This document shows positions 1 through 5,272 of a stretch of 21,184 nt of DNA, in pieces. The stretch comes from Candidatus Altarchaeota archaeon. GTDB taxonomy: Archaea > Altiarchaeota > Altiarchaeia > JAFGQM01. Location of the stretch: the NCBI GenBank assembly GCA_016935655.1, contig JAFGQM010000068.1, forward strand, positions 1 through 21,184, written 5' to 3'. Every line of letters begins with the position of its first letter. Positions within the stretch are counted from its first letter, which is position 1. The position numbers and the translations under genes were made by a program. Below the pieces are notes generated by a model. That model was given only the letters and a program-made list of their open reading frames with translations. It was not told the DNA's origin and did no database searches.

Positions 1-36
1 ATTAAGTCTTTTTTTCTTAAAAAGCATAAACATACC

Positions 37-1122
37 ATGAATATCGGTTTCTTCACAGATACGTACTTCCCACAGATAAACGGCGTCAGCTATACCATCC
101 AATTATGGAAGAGGGAGCTGGAGAAGCAGGGGCATGACGTCTTTGTCTACTACCCAAAGTGCGAGGGCTATAGTCCGAAGAAGAATGAAGTGCCCATGGC
201 GTCAATCCCGATAATGTTCTATAGGGGTTACAGGCTAGGGCTGCCGGATAAGAAGATGCCAGATAATCTGGATATAGCACACCTGCACAGCCCGTTTTCC
301 ATGGCTGCCTATGGCCTGGGCGTGGCGAAGGACAGAAAGATTCCAGTGGTATTGACTTACCACACCCCTGTAGACATGTATGCGCAGAATGTCTCATCCC
401 GGGAATATGTGCAGGAAAGTTTAAGGATATTCTACGAGCTTTGGGAGAGAAAGCTCTTTAAGCGGTGCAATCTGGTTACCGCCCCCTCCAACGCCATAAA
501 GGAGAAGCTGAGTGGATTACGGGGGGACGTTATCGTCTTTTCCAATGGGATAGACACGAATTTCTTCAAAGAGCAGTCGCCCAAGGAGTTCTTGGAGGAT
601 TACGAAATCCCGGAAGGGAGGGTCATCGGATACGCGGGAAGGCACTCCTATGAGAAACATGTCGAAGACCTTATAAACATTGCTGACAAGTTCGACGGCA
701 CTATACTCATAAGCGGTGACGGCCCGGTAAGGGAAGAATTTGAGGAGATGGCGAAGGGGAAGAAGAATGTAAAGTTCTTGGGTTTCCTGCCGCGGGAGAG
801 GATGTGCGAGTTCTATTCAGCCCTTGACATACTGATTCTCCCGTCAACCGCCGAGACCCAGGGGCTTGTGGTGCTCGAGGCCAATGCCTGCGGAACACCG
901 GTGGTGGGTGCAGATGCACTGGCATTGAAAGAGACTATAGAAAACGGCGTAAACGGCTACAGATACAAGCCAGGTGATTCGAACGACCTCTTGTCAAAGA
1001 TATGGAGGATCTATAGGGACATGGAGCGGTTAAAGGGCTCAAGCAAGGAATACGCAAGGAAGCATTCCGTGGAGAACACGGTCAAAACGCTTATAGAACT
1101 TTATAACGATCTTAGAAAATGA
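37..1122 (+). CDS. GT4 family glycosyltransferase (first of three)
   Basis: 361-residue GT-B fold glycosyltransferase, probably moving a sugar from a nucleotide-sugar donor to a lipid or glycan at the cytoplasmic membrane face. The N-terminus (FFTDTYFPQINGVS, residues 5-18) is typical of the diacylglycerol glucosyltransferase / PimB-like branch of GT4. HLHSPF (82-87) and TYHTP (107-111) mark the acceptor-domain core, SNGID (169-173) the inter-domain region, and GRHSYEKH (201-208) the donor-phosphate loop. The E-x7-E donor motif is E273-E281 within AETQGLVVLE. Length is normal and there is no membrane segment. The stop overlaps the next start (ATGA), so the two are translationally coupled. Donor and acceptor cannot be read from sequence; archaeal glycolipid or surface glycan synthesis is an inference. 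Confidence 0.92.
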   Translation: MNIGFFTDTYFPQINGVSYTIQLWKRELEKQGHDVFVYYPKCEGYSPKKNEVPMASIPIMFYRGYRLGLPDKKMPDNLDIAHLHSPFSMAAYGLGVAKDRKIPVVLTYHTPVDMYAQNVSSREYVQESLRIFYELWERKLFKRCNLVTAPSNAIKEKLSGLRGDVIVFSNGIDTNFFKEQSPKEFLEDYEIPEGRVIGYAGRHSYEKHVEDLINIADKFDGTILISGDGPVREEFEEMAKGKKNVKFLGFLPRERMCEFYSALDILILPSTAETQGLVVLEANACGTPVVGADALALKETIENGVNGYRYKPGDSNDLLSKIWRIYRDMERLKGSSKEYARKHSVENTVKTLIELYNDLRK

Positions 1123-2120
1123 AGGTTTGTCTTTATCTGGAAGCCAATGATCTGCTTGGGCAAAGCGGGATTGGAACGGCCATCATAAGGCAGCAACAGG
1201 CCCTGGAAAAAGCAGGTGTCGAGTTCACGACCAACCCGGCCGACAAGGACTACGACCTTATACACATAAACACCTTCCTGCCGAAATCCCTCCTTTATGC
1301 AAAAAGGATGAAGAAACAGGGGAAGAGGGTCATACTACACGCGCATACACTCGACGTGGACACCAAAAACAGTTTCACCCTCAGCAATGAGATCATGCCC
1401 TTCCTGAAGAGATACCTAAGATACTTCTACTCCCAGGCAGACCATATAATATGCCCCAGCGAGTATGCAAAAAACATGCTCATTCAATACGGTTTAAGGA
1501 ATAATATGAGCGTGGTGAGCAACGGGGTGGACCTCGGGAGATTCTCGTTCGATGAAAAGAAAAGGGCAGCATATAGGGAAAGATACAATCTTGAGGGAAT
1601 GGTCCCCTTCTCCGTAGGGCACGTCTTCCTCAGGAAGGGCGTAAGGAGTTTTGTCGGAGTGGCCAAGAGTTTCCCCAACACCTTCGTCTGGTTCGGCAAG
1701 GTCTACAGTAAGTTCCTTGTTAGCTCCAGGGAAGTGGAGGAGCTCATCAGAAAGAGACCTGAAAACGTGATTTTCACTGGCTATGTGGACGACATACTGG
1801 CCGCCTACTGCGCAGGGGATGTATTCTTCTTCCCCTCCCAGGCCGAGACGCAGGGCATAGTAATCCTAGAGGCGATGGCCTGCGAAAGGCCCGTTTTGAT
1901 TAGGGACCTGCCTGTATTCGACGGCTGGCTGAAGCACGACCATGACTGCCTGAAGGCCAAAAACGACGAGGAATTCGTCCTTTATCTGGACAAACTGATT
2001 AATGAGGGGGGTTTAAGGAAAAGGCTCGTCTCAAACGCCAAGGAGACGGTGAAGGAGCACTCGCTCGAGAAGGTGGGATTAGAGCTTAAGTCAGTTTACG
2101 AGAAAGTGTTGGGATCATAA
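1119..2120 (+). CDS. GT4 family glycosyltransferase (second of three)
   Basis: 333-residue GT4 enzyme starting at an ATG that overlaps the previous stop by 4 bases. The N-terminal Gly-rich turn is GQSGIGT (14-20). HAHT (74-77) and CPSEYAKN (112-119) are the usual GT4 acceptor-domain landmarks, and SNGVD (134-138) follows. The donor-phosphate loop is GHVFLRKG (167-174), with Arg172 and Lys173 in the expected place. The E-x7-E motif is E243-E251 in AETQGIVILE. It diverges from its neighbours at the N-terminus, where the DTYxPQxNGV signature is absent, so it probably uses another acceptor. Sugar specificity is unknown. Confidence 0.9.
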   Translation: MKVCLYLEANDLLGQSGIGTAIIRQQQALEKAGVEFTTNPADKDYDLIHINTFLPKSLLYAKRMKKQGKRVILHAHTLDVDTKNSFTLSNEIMPFLKRYLRYFYSQADHIICPSEYAKNMLIQYGLRNNMSVVSNGVDLGRFSFDEKKRAAYRERYNLEGMVPFSVGHVFLRKGVRSFVGVAKSFPNTFVWFGKVYSKFLVSSREVEELIRKRPENVIFTGYVDDILAAYCAGDVFFFPSQAETQGIVILEAMACERPVLIRDLPVFDGWLKHDHDCLKAKNDEEFVLYLDKLINEGGLRKRLVSNAKETVKEHSLEKVGLELKSVYEKVLGS

Positions 2121-2121
2121 G

Positions 2122-2553
2122 ATGCCGCCGGGAAAAAGACCTTTGGACGCGAAGGCGAGAAGCCTGAAAAAGCTGAGGAACGCCAGCAGAGGAATTCTGA
2201 GGGCTATCGAGTCGGGCAGGAGGGCGCCACATGGGCCTTTTCTTGGTCTGGAGAGGGGCAGAGCTGCCCATATATTAAGGTATGAGATGGGTGTTAAGGA
2301 CAGCAGTATTATAAGGAGGGTGCAGCAAGAGGTTTCCCGAAGATATAAAAAACCTACCGAGGAGGAACGGATCGCCAGATTCGCAAAGGCGTTATTGGAT
2401 GTGGAAAAACATGGTTCACGGATGGCTAACGTAGTCCAAGACGGGCGAATAGATGGAATTGATACCATATTTAGGGAGAGAATAAGGGGGGTCCTCGGGG
2501 CGAATGGGGGGGAGAGGTTTTGGAAACATTTTAAATCAAAAAGGTATTACTAA
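2122..2553 (+). CDS. Small basic orphan protein inside the glycosyltransferase operon
   Basis: 143 residues that I do not recognise. The gene starts one base after the previous stop and ends one base before the next ATG; both junctions read TAAGATG, which argues for a real operon member. The protein is rich in Arg and Lys, especially in its first 55 residues (RRAPHGPFLGLERGRAAHILR), followed by a helical-looking stretch (about 65-140) with no membrane segment, signal peptide or cysteines. An overlapping minus-strand ORF (2115-2468) has no visible start context and is more likely the shadow. Possible roles such as nucleic-acid binding or an enzyme accessory protein are guesses. Confidence 0.6.
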   Translation: MPPGKRPLDAKARSLKKLRNASRGILRAIESGRRAPHGPFLGLERGRAAHILRYEMGVKDSSIIRRVQQEVSRRYKKPTEEERIARFAKALLDVEKHGSRMANVVQDGRIDGIDTIFRERIRGVLGANGGERFWKHFKSKRYY

Positions 2554-2554
2554 G

Positions 2555-3658
2555 ATGAGGGTAGCTATGTTCTCTGACACCTACTGGCCGCAGAACAACG
2601 GTGTGGCCACAGCCCTGTACCACATACACAATGCAAAGAAGTGCTGGGAGGATACTATCTTCTCGCCAATCGAACATAAGGATGTCATAACTGTCAAGGG
2701 ATTGCCATTTCTGTTCTCATATGATTACAAAATAGCTCTAAACACCGGATGGCAGCTTAGGGGGGTCATCGGCGATGGAGAATTTGACGTAGTGCACAAC
2801 CACACACCCTACAACATGTTCTACTATGGCTACCGGGCGTCTAAGATGCTGGATCTGCCATTGGTGGGCAGCTTCCACACAGACCCTGCGGCCGTCTTTG
2901 GATCACTCATCTCCACGGAAAGCGAAGTGGGCAAAGTGGCCACCAGGCTGACATGGAAATACCTGATCAAGTTATATAACCGATGTGACAGTATAATAGC
3001 GCCTTCGGAATGGGCCAAGGGCGAGATCCTGGCACGAGGGATAAGGGGGAACGTGGAAGTGGTCCCAAACGGCATCGACACGAAAAAATTCAACCCCCAT
3101 GTGCAAACGGACGAGTTTTTGGAGAAATATTCGATACCAAAAGGCAAGAAGATAGTTCTTTTCTGCGGCCGCCTACACAAGAAAAAGAGCCCAGAGACCT
3201 TCGCGCGCGCGGCCAAGGAAGCGAGTGGTGACGCTGTCTTTGTCGTGGTGGGCAAGGGAGCGCTCGAAGGCAAATTGAAGACCATAACAAGGGGCAGGGA
3301 CAATGTGATATTCACGGGATATGTGCCCGAGGATCTGATGCCGCAGGCCTTCGCAGCAGCAGACATCTTCGTGATGCCCTCAGAGATGGAAACACAAGGC
3401 CTGGTCTTGGCGGAAGCGTTGGCTTCGGGGGCGGTCGGGATATCCACCGATGTTGGTTCAGCCAGGGAGATACTCAGTGATGAGCTGATTATACCCAATG
3501 GGGACCATCAAGCCCTTGCCGAAACAATCGATTATCTGCTTGAAAACGACACGGAAAGGGGGAAAATAGCAAAGAAACAGAGGCAATTGATTGAGGAAGA
3601 GTTCTCCATAGAAGCTATGATCGCTAAGCTAGAGTCGTTATACAAAAGGGTAGCGTAG
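2555..3658 (+). CDS. GT4 family glycosyltransferase (third of three)
   Basis: 367 residues from the ATG at 2555. I chose this over the upstream ATG at 2504 because it gives the canonical N-terminus MRVAMFSDTYWPQNNGVAT and leaves one base after the preceding stop. HNHTP (81-85), SFHTD (106-110), APSEWAK (149-155), PNGIDTKKF (171-179), GRLHKKKSPE (205-214) and E-x7-E (E279-E287 in METQGLVLAE) are all present. It resembles the first glycosyltransferase at the N-terminus more than the second, so the first and third are likely of the same subgroup and the second a separate activity. The three may add successive sugars to one lipid or glycan; that is inference from the operon. Confidence 0.92.
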   Translation: MRVAMFSDTYWPQNNGVATALYHIHNAKKCWEDTIFSPIEHKDVITVKGLPFLFSYDYKIALNTGWQLRGVIGDGEFDVVHNHTPYNMFYYGYRASKMLDLPLVGSFHTDPAAVFGSLISTESEVGKVATRLTWKYLIKLYNRCDSIIAPSEWAKGEILARGIRGNVEVVPNGIDTKKFNPHVQTDEFLEKYSIPKGKKIVLFCGRLHKKKSPETFARAAKEASGDAVFVVVGKGALEGKLKTITRGRDNVIFTGYVPEDLMPQAFAAADIFVMPSEMETQGLVLAEALASGAVGISTDVGSAREILSDELIIPNGDHQALAETIDYLLENDTERGKIAKKQRQLIEEEFSIEAMIAKLESLYKRVA

Positions 3659-3701
3659 GGAATAGATGGGGTCGCCGAGATTTGAACTCGGGTCAGCAGG
3701 T

Positions 3702-3820
3702 ATCTCCATGCGAAAAGCGCTTATACCCGCATCTCATCATCGCCCTTACGGGCTCTGTGCTCCAAAGTCTTTTCTTTTTGGGATGAAACACTTTTTCTTT
3801 TCCAAAAGAAAAAGGGTTCT
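3702..3820 (-). ncRNA. tRNA-Trp intron with C/D-box guide for C34 methylation
   Basis: In the RNA sense the intron begins AGAACCC, runs through a perfect 11-bp hairpin (3791-3814), then UUUGGAGCA (3758-3766) followed by a box-D'-like CAGA (3754-3757). Next come a GCCC-GUAA-GGGC hairpin (3742-3753) and a box C/C' sequence GAUGAUGA (3734-3741). UUUGGAGC pairs with tRNA 31-38 (one G-U at G37), and the base five nucleotides 5' of CAGA faces C34, the rule for 2'-O-methyl guides. Archaeal tRNA-Trp introns are known to guide methylation of C34 and position 39. After box C', GCGGGU can pair with 38-43, but no good box D follows inside the intron; a CTGA lies in the 3' exon (3693-3696). The first part is a copy of the local repeat element. 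Confidence 0.78.
3767..3818 (-). repeat. tRNA-associated hairpin element, copy E (in tRNA-Trp intron)
   Basis: Divergent copy of the element found in the Arg and Val introns. It keeps the AGAACC-type start, the pyrimidine/purine hairpin (11-bp arms 3791-3801 and 3804-3814, loop CC) and a following GUUUCAUCCCAAAAAG stretch that matches the second hairpin of the other copies. The third hairpin is replaced by the C/D-guide part of the intron. Confidence 0.65.
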
Positions 3821-3883
3821 CTGGAGCCTGCGAGGATGGCCTGACTACCCCACGACCCCATCAACAAGCCCTAATCTTTTCAG

Positions 3884-3899
3884 GTCATATAATAAAAAC
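3884..3899 (-). promoter_or_regulatory. TATA box for tRNA-Trp
   Basis: The minus strand reads TTTTTATTATATGACC here, centred about 33 bases upstream of tRNA position 1, a good distance for an archaeal box A plus a short leader. No other gene on this strand needs it. Confidence 0.6.
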
Positions 3900-3910
3900 A
3901 CTGTTGCCCC

Positions 3911-3927
3911 CGGAAAGGTTTTTATTT
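3911..3927 (+). promoter_or_regulatory. BRE/TATA promoter of the DUF5752-like gene
   Basis: CGGAAAGG followed by TTTTTATTT matches an archaeal BRE plus TATA box. Initiation about 25 bases downstream would fall near 3948, after the ATG at 3944 and before the ATG at 3974, which supports the shorter gene start. Confidence 0.6.
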
Positions 3928-3973
3928 GGCTAAACCTAAATGAATGGCAAATCCTGTAAAGGAGAGGGGAAAA

Positions 3974-4201
3974 ATGATCAAAGATTCGAGCAAGTACTTC
4001 TATATATGTGATGGGAAGGTCCTAAAAAGCCTAGGTGACCTGAAAAAGGCTCTAGCGAGTATGCCAGACGACGTGTACAACTACCACGCAAGCAGGGATG
4101 ATTTTGCAAAGTGGGTTGCCGGTGTTCTGAACAAAAAGGCACTTGCAAAGAAGATCAGCGGGGCCAATAAGCAGCAGGCACTCCAGGCCTTGGGCAAGTA
4201 A
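3974..4201 (+). CDS. DUF5752-like small protein
   Basis: 75 residues from the ATG at 3974, chosen because GGAGAGGGG sits 9 bases upstream and the promoter at 3911-3927 would start transcription after the upstream in-frame ATG at 3944. The core YFYICDGKVLKSLGDLKKAL, then DDVYNYH and DDFAKWVAGVL, matches the small domain I know as DUF5752-like, in which a short beta pair with D-G-K is followed by helices and an FxxWV motif. The C-terminal tail is Lys/Ala/Gln-rich. It is monocistronic, flanked by tRNA-Trp behind it and a convergent 48-aa gene ahead. Function is unknown; the short, charged, soluble form suggests a protein- or nucleic-acid-binding role, but nothing in the sequence settles it. Confidence 0.82.
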   Translation: MIKDSSKYFYICDGKVLKSLGDLKKALASMPDDVYNYHASRDDFAKWVAGVLNKKALAKKISGANKQQALQALGK

Positions 4202-4241
4202 AATCCATTTTTAGGTGGGCGCCCATAGAACTTGATTTATT

Positions 4242-4388
4242 TTATGCCCTATTTTTATATTTTTCGAAGACCCTTTCAGGCCCAAGATACCTCAGATACA
4301 CGCTCTTGACCCGGCCGTCCTCACGACAGGTCTCGTATAGATAAAGGTAGGTCTTCCCCTTTATGGTCTTCTTCCTTATATGCGCCAT
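4242..4388 (-). CDS. Small basic conserved-type protein, 48 aa
   Basis: Begins MAHIRKKTIKGKTYLYLYE and ends FEKYKNRA. The pattern (basic N-terminus, K-x-Y-x-Y-L-Y-E strand, G-R-V-K-S-V-Y-L-R-Y-L-G-P) is one I associate with short archaeal proteins and with the extreme N-terminus of some IS1634/IS4-type transposases (xxYYYLxxSxRxxGKVxxxxxxYLG). There is no catalytic part here, so it is either a free-standing small protein or a relic of a transposase start; the intact frame and a TATA box upstream favour the former. It converges with the DUF5752-like gene. Confidence that it is coding rests on the coherent motif and the tidy ATG-TAA frame. Confidence 0.72.
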   Translation of the reverse strand: MAHIRKKTIKGKTYLYLYETCREDGRVKSVYLRYLGPERVFEKYKNRA

Positions 4389-4399
4389 TTAGAAATTTG

Positions 4400-4478
4400 T
4401 TAGGTACTACAACTCTTTACAATATTAAGAAAAACCGATAGGTTTTTATACCCATTCCCATTATATTTAGGTACTACT
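4400..4478. repeat. Direct repeat pair TTAGGTACTAC with hairpin between
   Basis: TTAGGTACTAC occurs exactly at 4400-4410 and 4468-4478. Between them lies a hairpin, AAAAACC-GATA-GGTTTTT (4430-4447), which overlaps the TATA box of the 48-aa gene. The repeats flank the promoter, as operator half-sites might; a target-site duplication around lost DNA is the other reading. Confidence 0.55.
4441..4452 (-). promoter_or_regulatory. TATA box of the 48-aa gene
   Basis: The minus strand reads GGTATAAAAACC preceded by the purine-rich AATGGGAATGG, a BRE-like context. Initiation about 25 bases on would fall near 4420 and leave a leader of about 30 bases. The site is nearly palindromic, so a plus-strand promoter here cannot be excluded, but no plus-strand gene follows. 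Confidence 0.5.
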
Positions 4479-4532
4479 AATAAAAAGTGCAATCCAACAA
4501 GCCAAAAACTTACCACCCCCAAAATTAGCAAC

Positions 4533-4580
4533 AAATCAGTTCTCGGGAGGTTCGCACTTACCCTCCCTCAGTTTCATCCG
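4533..4580 (-). other. Possible structured RNA downstream of tRNA-Arg
   Basis: The stretch 4479-4597 holds no gene. Its minus strand has a 6-bp stem GGGAGG/CCTCCC (4562-4567 with 4545-4550) flanked by two AACTGA sequences (CTGA at 4568-4571 and 4536-4539) and a GGATGAA just 5' of the first. The pieces resemble C/D or K-turn boxes, but the first C-D spacing is too short for a normal guide. It may simply be a terminator-like fold in the tRNA-Arg trailer. Confidence 0.2.
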
Positions 4581-4597
4581 GAGAAGAACATTAGTGA

Positions 4598-4658
4598 GAT
4601 CCGCAAAGCGAATCCTTTTCTTTCGTCAACGTTTCTTTTTCAAAAAGAAAGGTTGGAA
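4598..4658 (-). repeat. tRNA-associated hairpin element, copy A (3' of tRNA-Arg)
   Basis: Starts directly after the tRNA-Arg discriminator base. In RNA sense it reads UUCCAACCUUUCUUUUUG, giving a hairpin with 9-nt arms (4632-4640/4642-4650), a diverged middle part, then GAUUCGC-UUU-GCGGAUC (4598-4614). This is the same order of parts as the intron copies. It lies in the trailer, not in the intron. Confidence 0.7.
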
Positions 4659-4804
4659 CGGACCCGCCGGGATTCGAACCCGGGATCTACAGCTTTCTCT
4701 GAAGCAGAATTCGCGAAGCGAATTCCCTTCTTTTGGTGAAGCTTTTCTTTTCAAGAAAAGGTTCCTAGAAGGCTGTCGCCCTATCCTGACTAGGCTACGG
4801 GCCC
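4659..4804 (-). tRNA. tRNA-Arg (anticodon TCT) with 71-nt intron
   Basis: Acceptor GGGCCCG (4798-4804) pairs with CGGGTCC (4660-4666, one G-U), discriminator G73 at 4659. D arm GCCTAGTCAGGATAGGGC; anticodon stem ACAGC/GCTGT; loop C32-T33-TCT-A37 with the anticodon at 4767-4769; T arm CCGGG-TTCGAAT-CCCGG. Intron 4695-4765 is placed at 37/38. The bulge-helix-bulge is less clean than in tRNA-Trp (UUCU with AGAG or AGAA near the 3' end), so boundaries may move by a base. No encoded CCA. Reads AGA codons, which are common in this window. Confidence 0.93.
4707..4765 (-). repeat. tRNA-associated hairpin element, copy B (in tRNA-Arg intron)
   Basis: 59 nt with three hairpins. On the plus strand: GAATTCGC-GAA-GCGAATTC (4707-4725), CTTC-TTTTGGT-GAAG (4727-4741) and CTTTTCTT-TTC-AAGAAAAG (4742-4760), then GTTCC reaching the intron 5' boundary. 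Same length and order as copy C. Confidence 0.85.
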
Positions 4805-4828
4805 AGGGTAGATTTAGTAGCTCTGGGA

Positions 4829-4836
4829 ATTTAAAT
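4829..4836 (-). promoter_or_regulatory. TATA box for tRNA-Arg
   Basis: The minus strand reads ATTTAAAT about 25-30 bases upstream of tRNA-Arg, touching the stop codon of the tautomerase gene. It suggests tRNA-Arg can be transcribed alone as well as by read-through from tRNA-Val. Confidence 0.5.
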
Positions 4837-5051
4837 CATTTACCCCCGGTTTTAGGGGCGCTAGGAAAGGATTTGTCGCAGAGCTCACCGCCTATGGCCC
4901 AGTCGCTCTTCTTGACATCCTCGAAGACAATCCATACGTGCTCTCTGGGCGTCCCTGCAACCTCGCAGAAGTCCTTGGTCATAGCTTCGGCAAGCCTTTC
5001 TTTCTGCTCTCTTGTCCTGCCTTCCCACCAGCTGACGCGTATCACAGGCAT
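4836..5051 (-). CDS. 4-oxalocrotonate tautomerase family protein
   Basis: 71 residues starting MPVIRVSWWEGRTREQKERL. After Met removal the N-terminal Pro is the catalytic base of the 4-OT superfamily. Arg12 with the following E-Q-K helix and the C-terminal VWIVFEDVKKSDWAIGGELC (beta strand, then W-A-I-G-G) match the family, and length is right for the small hexameric type. The physiological substrate in archaea is unknown; keto-enol tautomerisation is the family chemistry. The ATG follows the repeat element in the tRNA-Val trailer and has no clear ribosome site, only GGGA 6 bases upstream. Placed between two tRNA genes on the same strand, so it is probably made from the tRNA-Val transcript after trailer cleavage. 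Confidence 0.9.
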   Translation of the reverse strand: MPVIRVSWWEGRTREQKERLAEAMTKDFCEVAGTPREHVWIVFEDVKKSDWAIGGELCDKSFPSAPKTGGK

Positions 5052-5090
5052 TTCTTTTCCCGAAGCTTTTCTTTTCTAAAGAAAAGGCTC
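5052..5090 (-). repeat. tRNA-associated hairpin element, copy D (3' of tRNA-Val)
   Basis: Begins 3 bases after the tRNA-Val discriminator. In RNA sense GAGCCUUUUCUUUAGAAAAGAAAAGCUUC matches the start of copies B and C, with the pyrimidine/purine hairpin intact. The second hairpin is degenerate and the third is missing; the tautomerase start codon lies where it would be. Confidence 0.65.
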
Positions 5091-5093
5091 TAA

Positions 5094-5233
5094 TGGGCTC
5101 AGCCGGATTCGAACCGGCGACCTCCGCCATTTTGGAAGGATTTGCAAGGCAAATCCCCTTCTTTTGGTGAAGCTTTTCTTAGAAAGAAAAGGTTCCGTCA
5201 AGGCGACGTCATACCAGACTAGACCATGAGCCC
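5094..5233 (-). tRNA. tRNA-Val (anticodon GAC) with 66-nt intron
   Basis: Acceptor GGGCTCA (5227-5233) pairs with TGAGCCC (5095-5101), discriminator A73 at 5094. D arm GTCTAGTCTGGTATGAC; anticodon stem TCGCC/GGCGG; loop T32-T33-GAC with the anticodon at 5197-5199; T arm GCCGG-TTCGAAT-CCGGC. Intron placed at 37/38 spans 5130-5195; a shift by one base (5131-5196) would give loop TTGACAT, the usual Val loop, so the exact cut is uncertain. No encoded CCA. The tautomerase gene and tRNA-Arg follow on the same strand. Confidence 0.93.
5138..5196 (-). repeat. tRNA-associated hairpin element, copy C (in tRNA-Val intron)
   Basis: 59 nt. On the plus strand: GGATTTGC-AAG-GCAAATCC (5138-5156), CTTC-TTTTGGT-GAAG (5158-5172), CTTTTCTT-AGA-AAGAAAAG (5173-5191), then GTTCC. 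Relative to copy B the first stem differs at two base pairs and both changes are compensated on the opposite arm, while the loops vary freely. Confidence 0.85.
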
Positions 5234-5254
5234 AGGGTTAATATGTTGCATGTA

Positions 5255-5266
5255 GAAAAATAAAAA
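5255..5266 (-). promoter_or_regulatory. TATA box for tRNA-Val
   Basis: The minus strand reads TTTTTATTTTTC, centred about 27 bases upstream of tRNA-Val position 1 and just after the end of the platform-protein gene. Confidence 0.6.
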
Positions 5267-5272
5267 CAAGAA

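Larger units (their letters stand above)
3667..3859 (-). tRNA. tRNA-Trp (anticodon CCA) with 119-nt intron
   Basis: Acceptor GGGGTCG (5', 3853-3859) pairs with CGACCCC (3668-3674), discriminator A73 at 3667. The T arm is CCGAG-TTCAAAT-CTCGG. Anticodon stem GCAGG pairs with CCTGC (3696-3700), and loop C32-T33-CCA-G37 puts the anticodon at 3822-3824. The intron lies between 37 and 38. The bulge-helix-bulge is visible: C32-U33-C34-C35 pairs with GGAG near the intron 3' end, leaving bulges AG^A and AU^A that fix both cuts. No CCA is encoded. The 3' end is 8 bases from the stop of the convergent glycosyltransferase gene. Confidence 0.95.

Noticed and set aside
2115..2468. Minus-strand 117-codon frame opposite the orphan basic protein
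   Set aside because: No start context and Leu/Ser-rich shadow composition; the plus-strand frame fits the operon exactly.
2830..3498. Minus-strand 222-codon frame
   Set aside because: Antisense shadow of the third glycosyltransferase, which has every GT4 motif.
3666..3959. Plus-strand open frame of 97 codons
   Set aside because: It is the complement of the tRNA-Trp gene and its intron; the sequence is fully explained by the RNA.
4594..5079. Plus-strand open frame of 161 codons
   Set aside because: It reads antisense through tRNA-Arg, its intron and the tautomerase gene, and its Lys/Phe-rich pieces come from the repeat hairpins.
4598..5196. CRISPR array
   Set aside because: The repeats are irregularly spaced, diverged, tied to tRNA genes and separated by functional genes, not by uniform spacers.
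3667..5233. Integrated element using tRNA genes as attachment sites
   Set aside because: No integrase and no duplicated tRNA 3' end is visible in the window.
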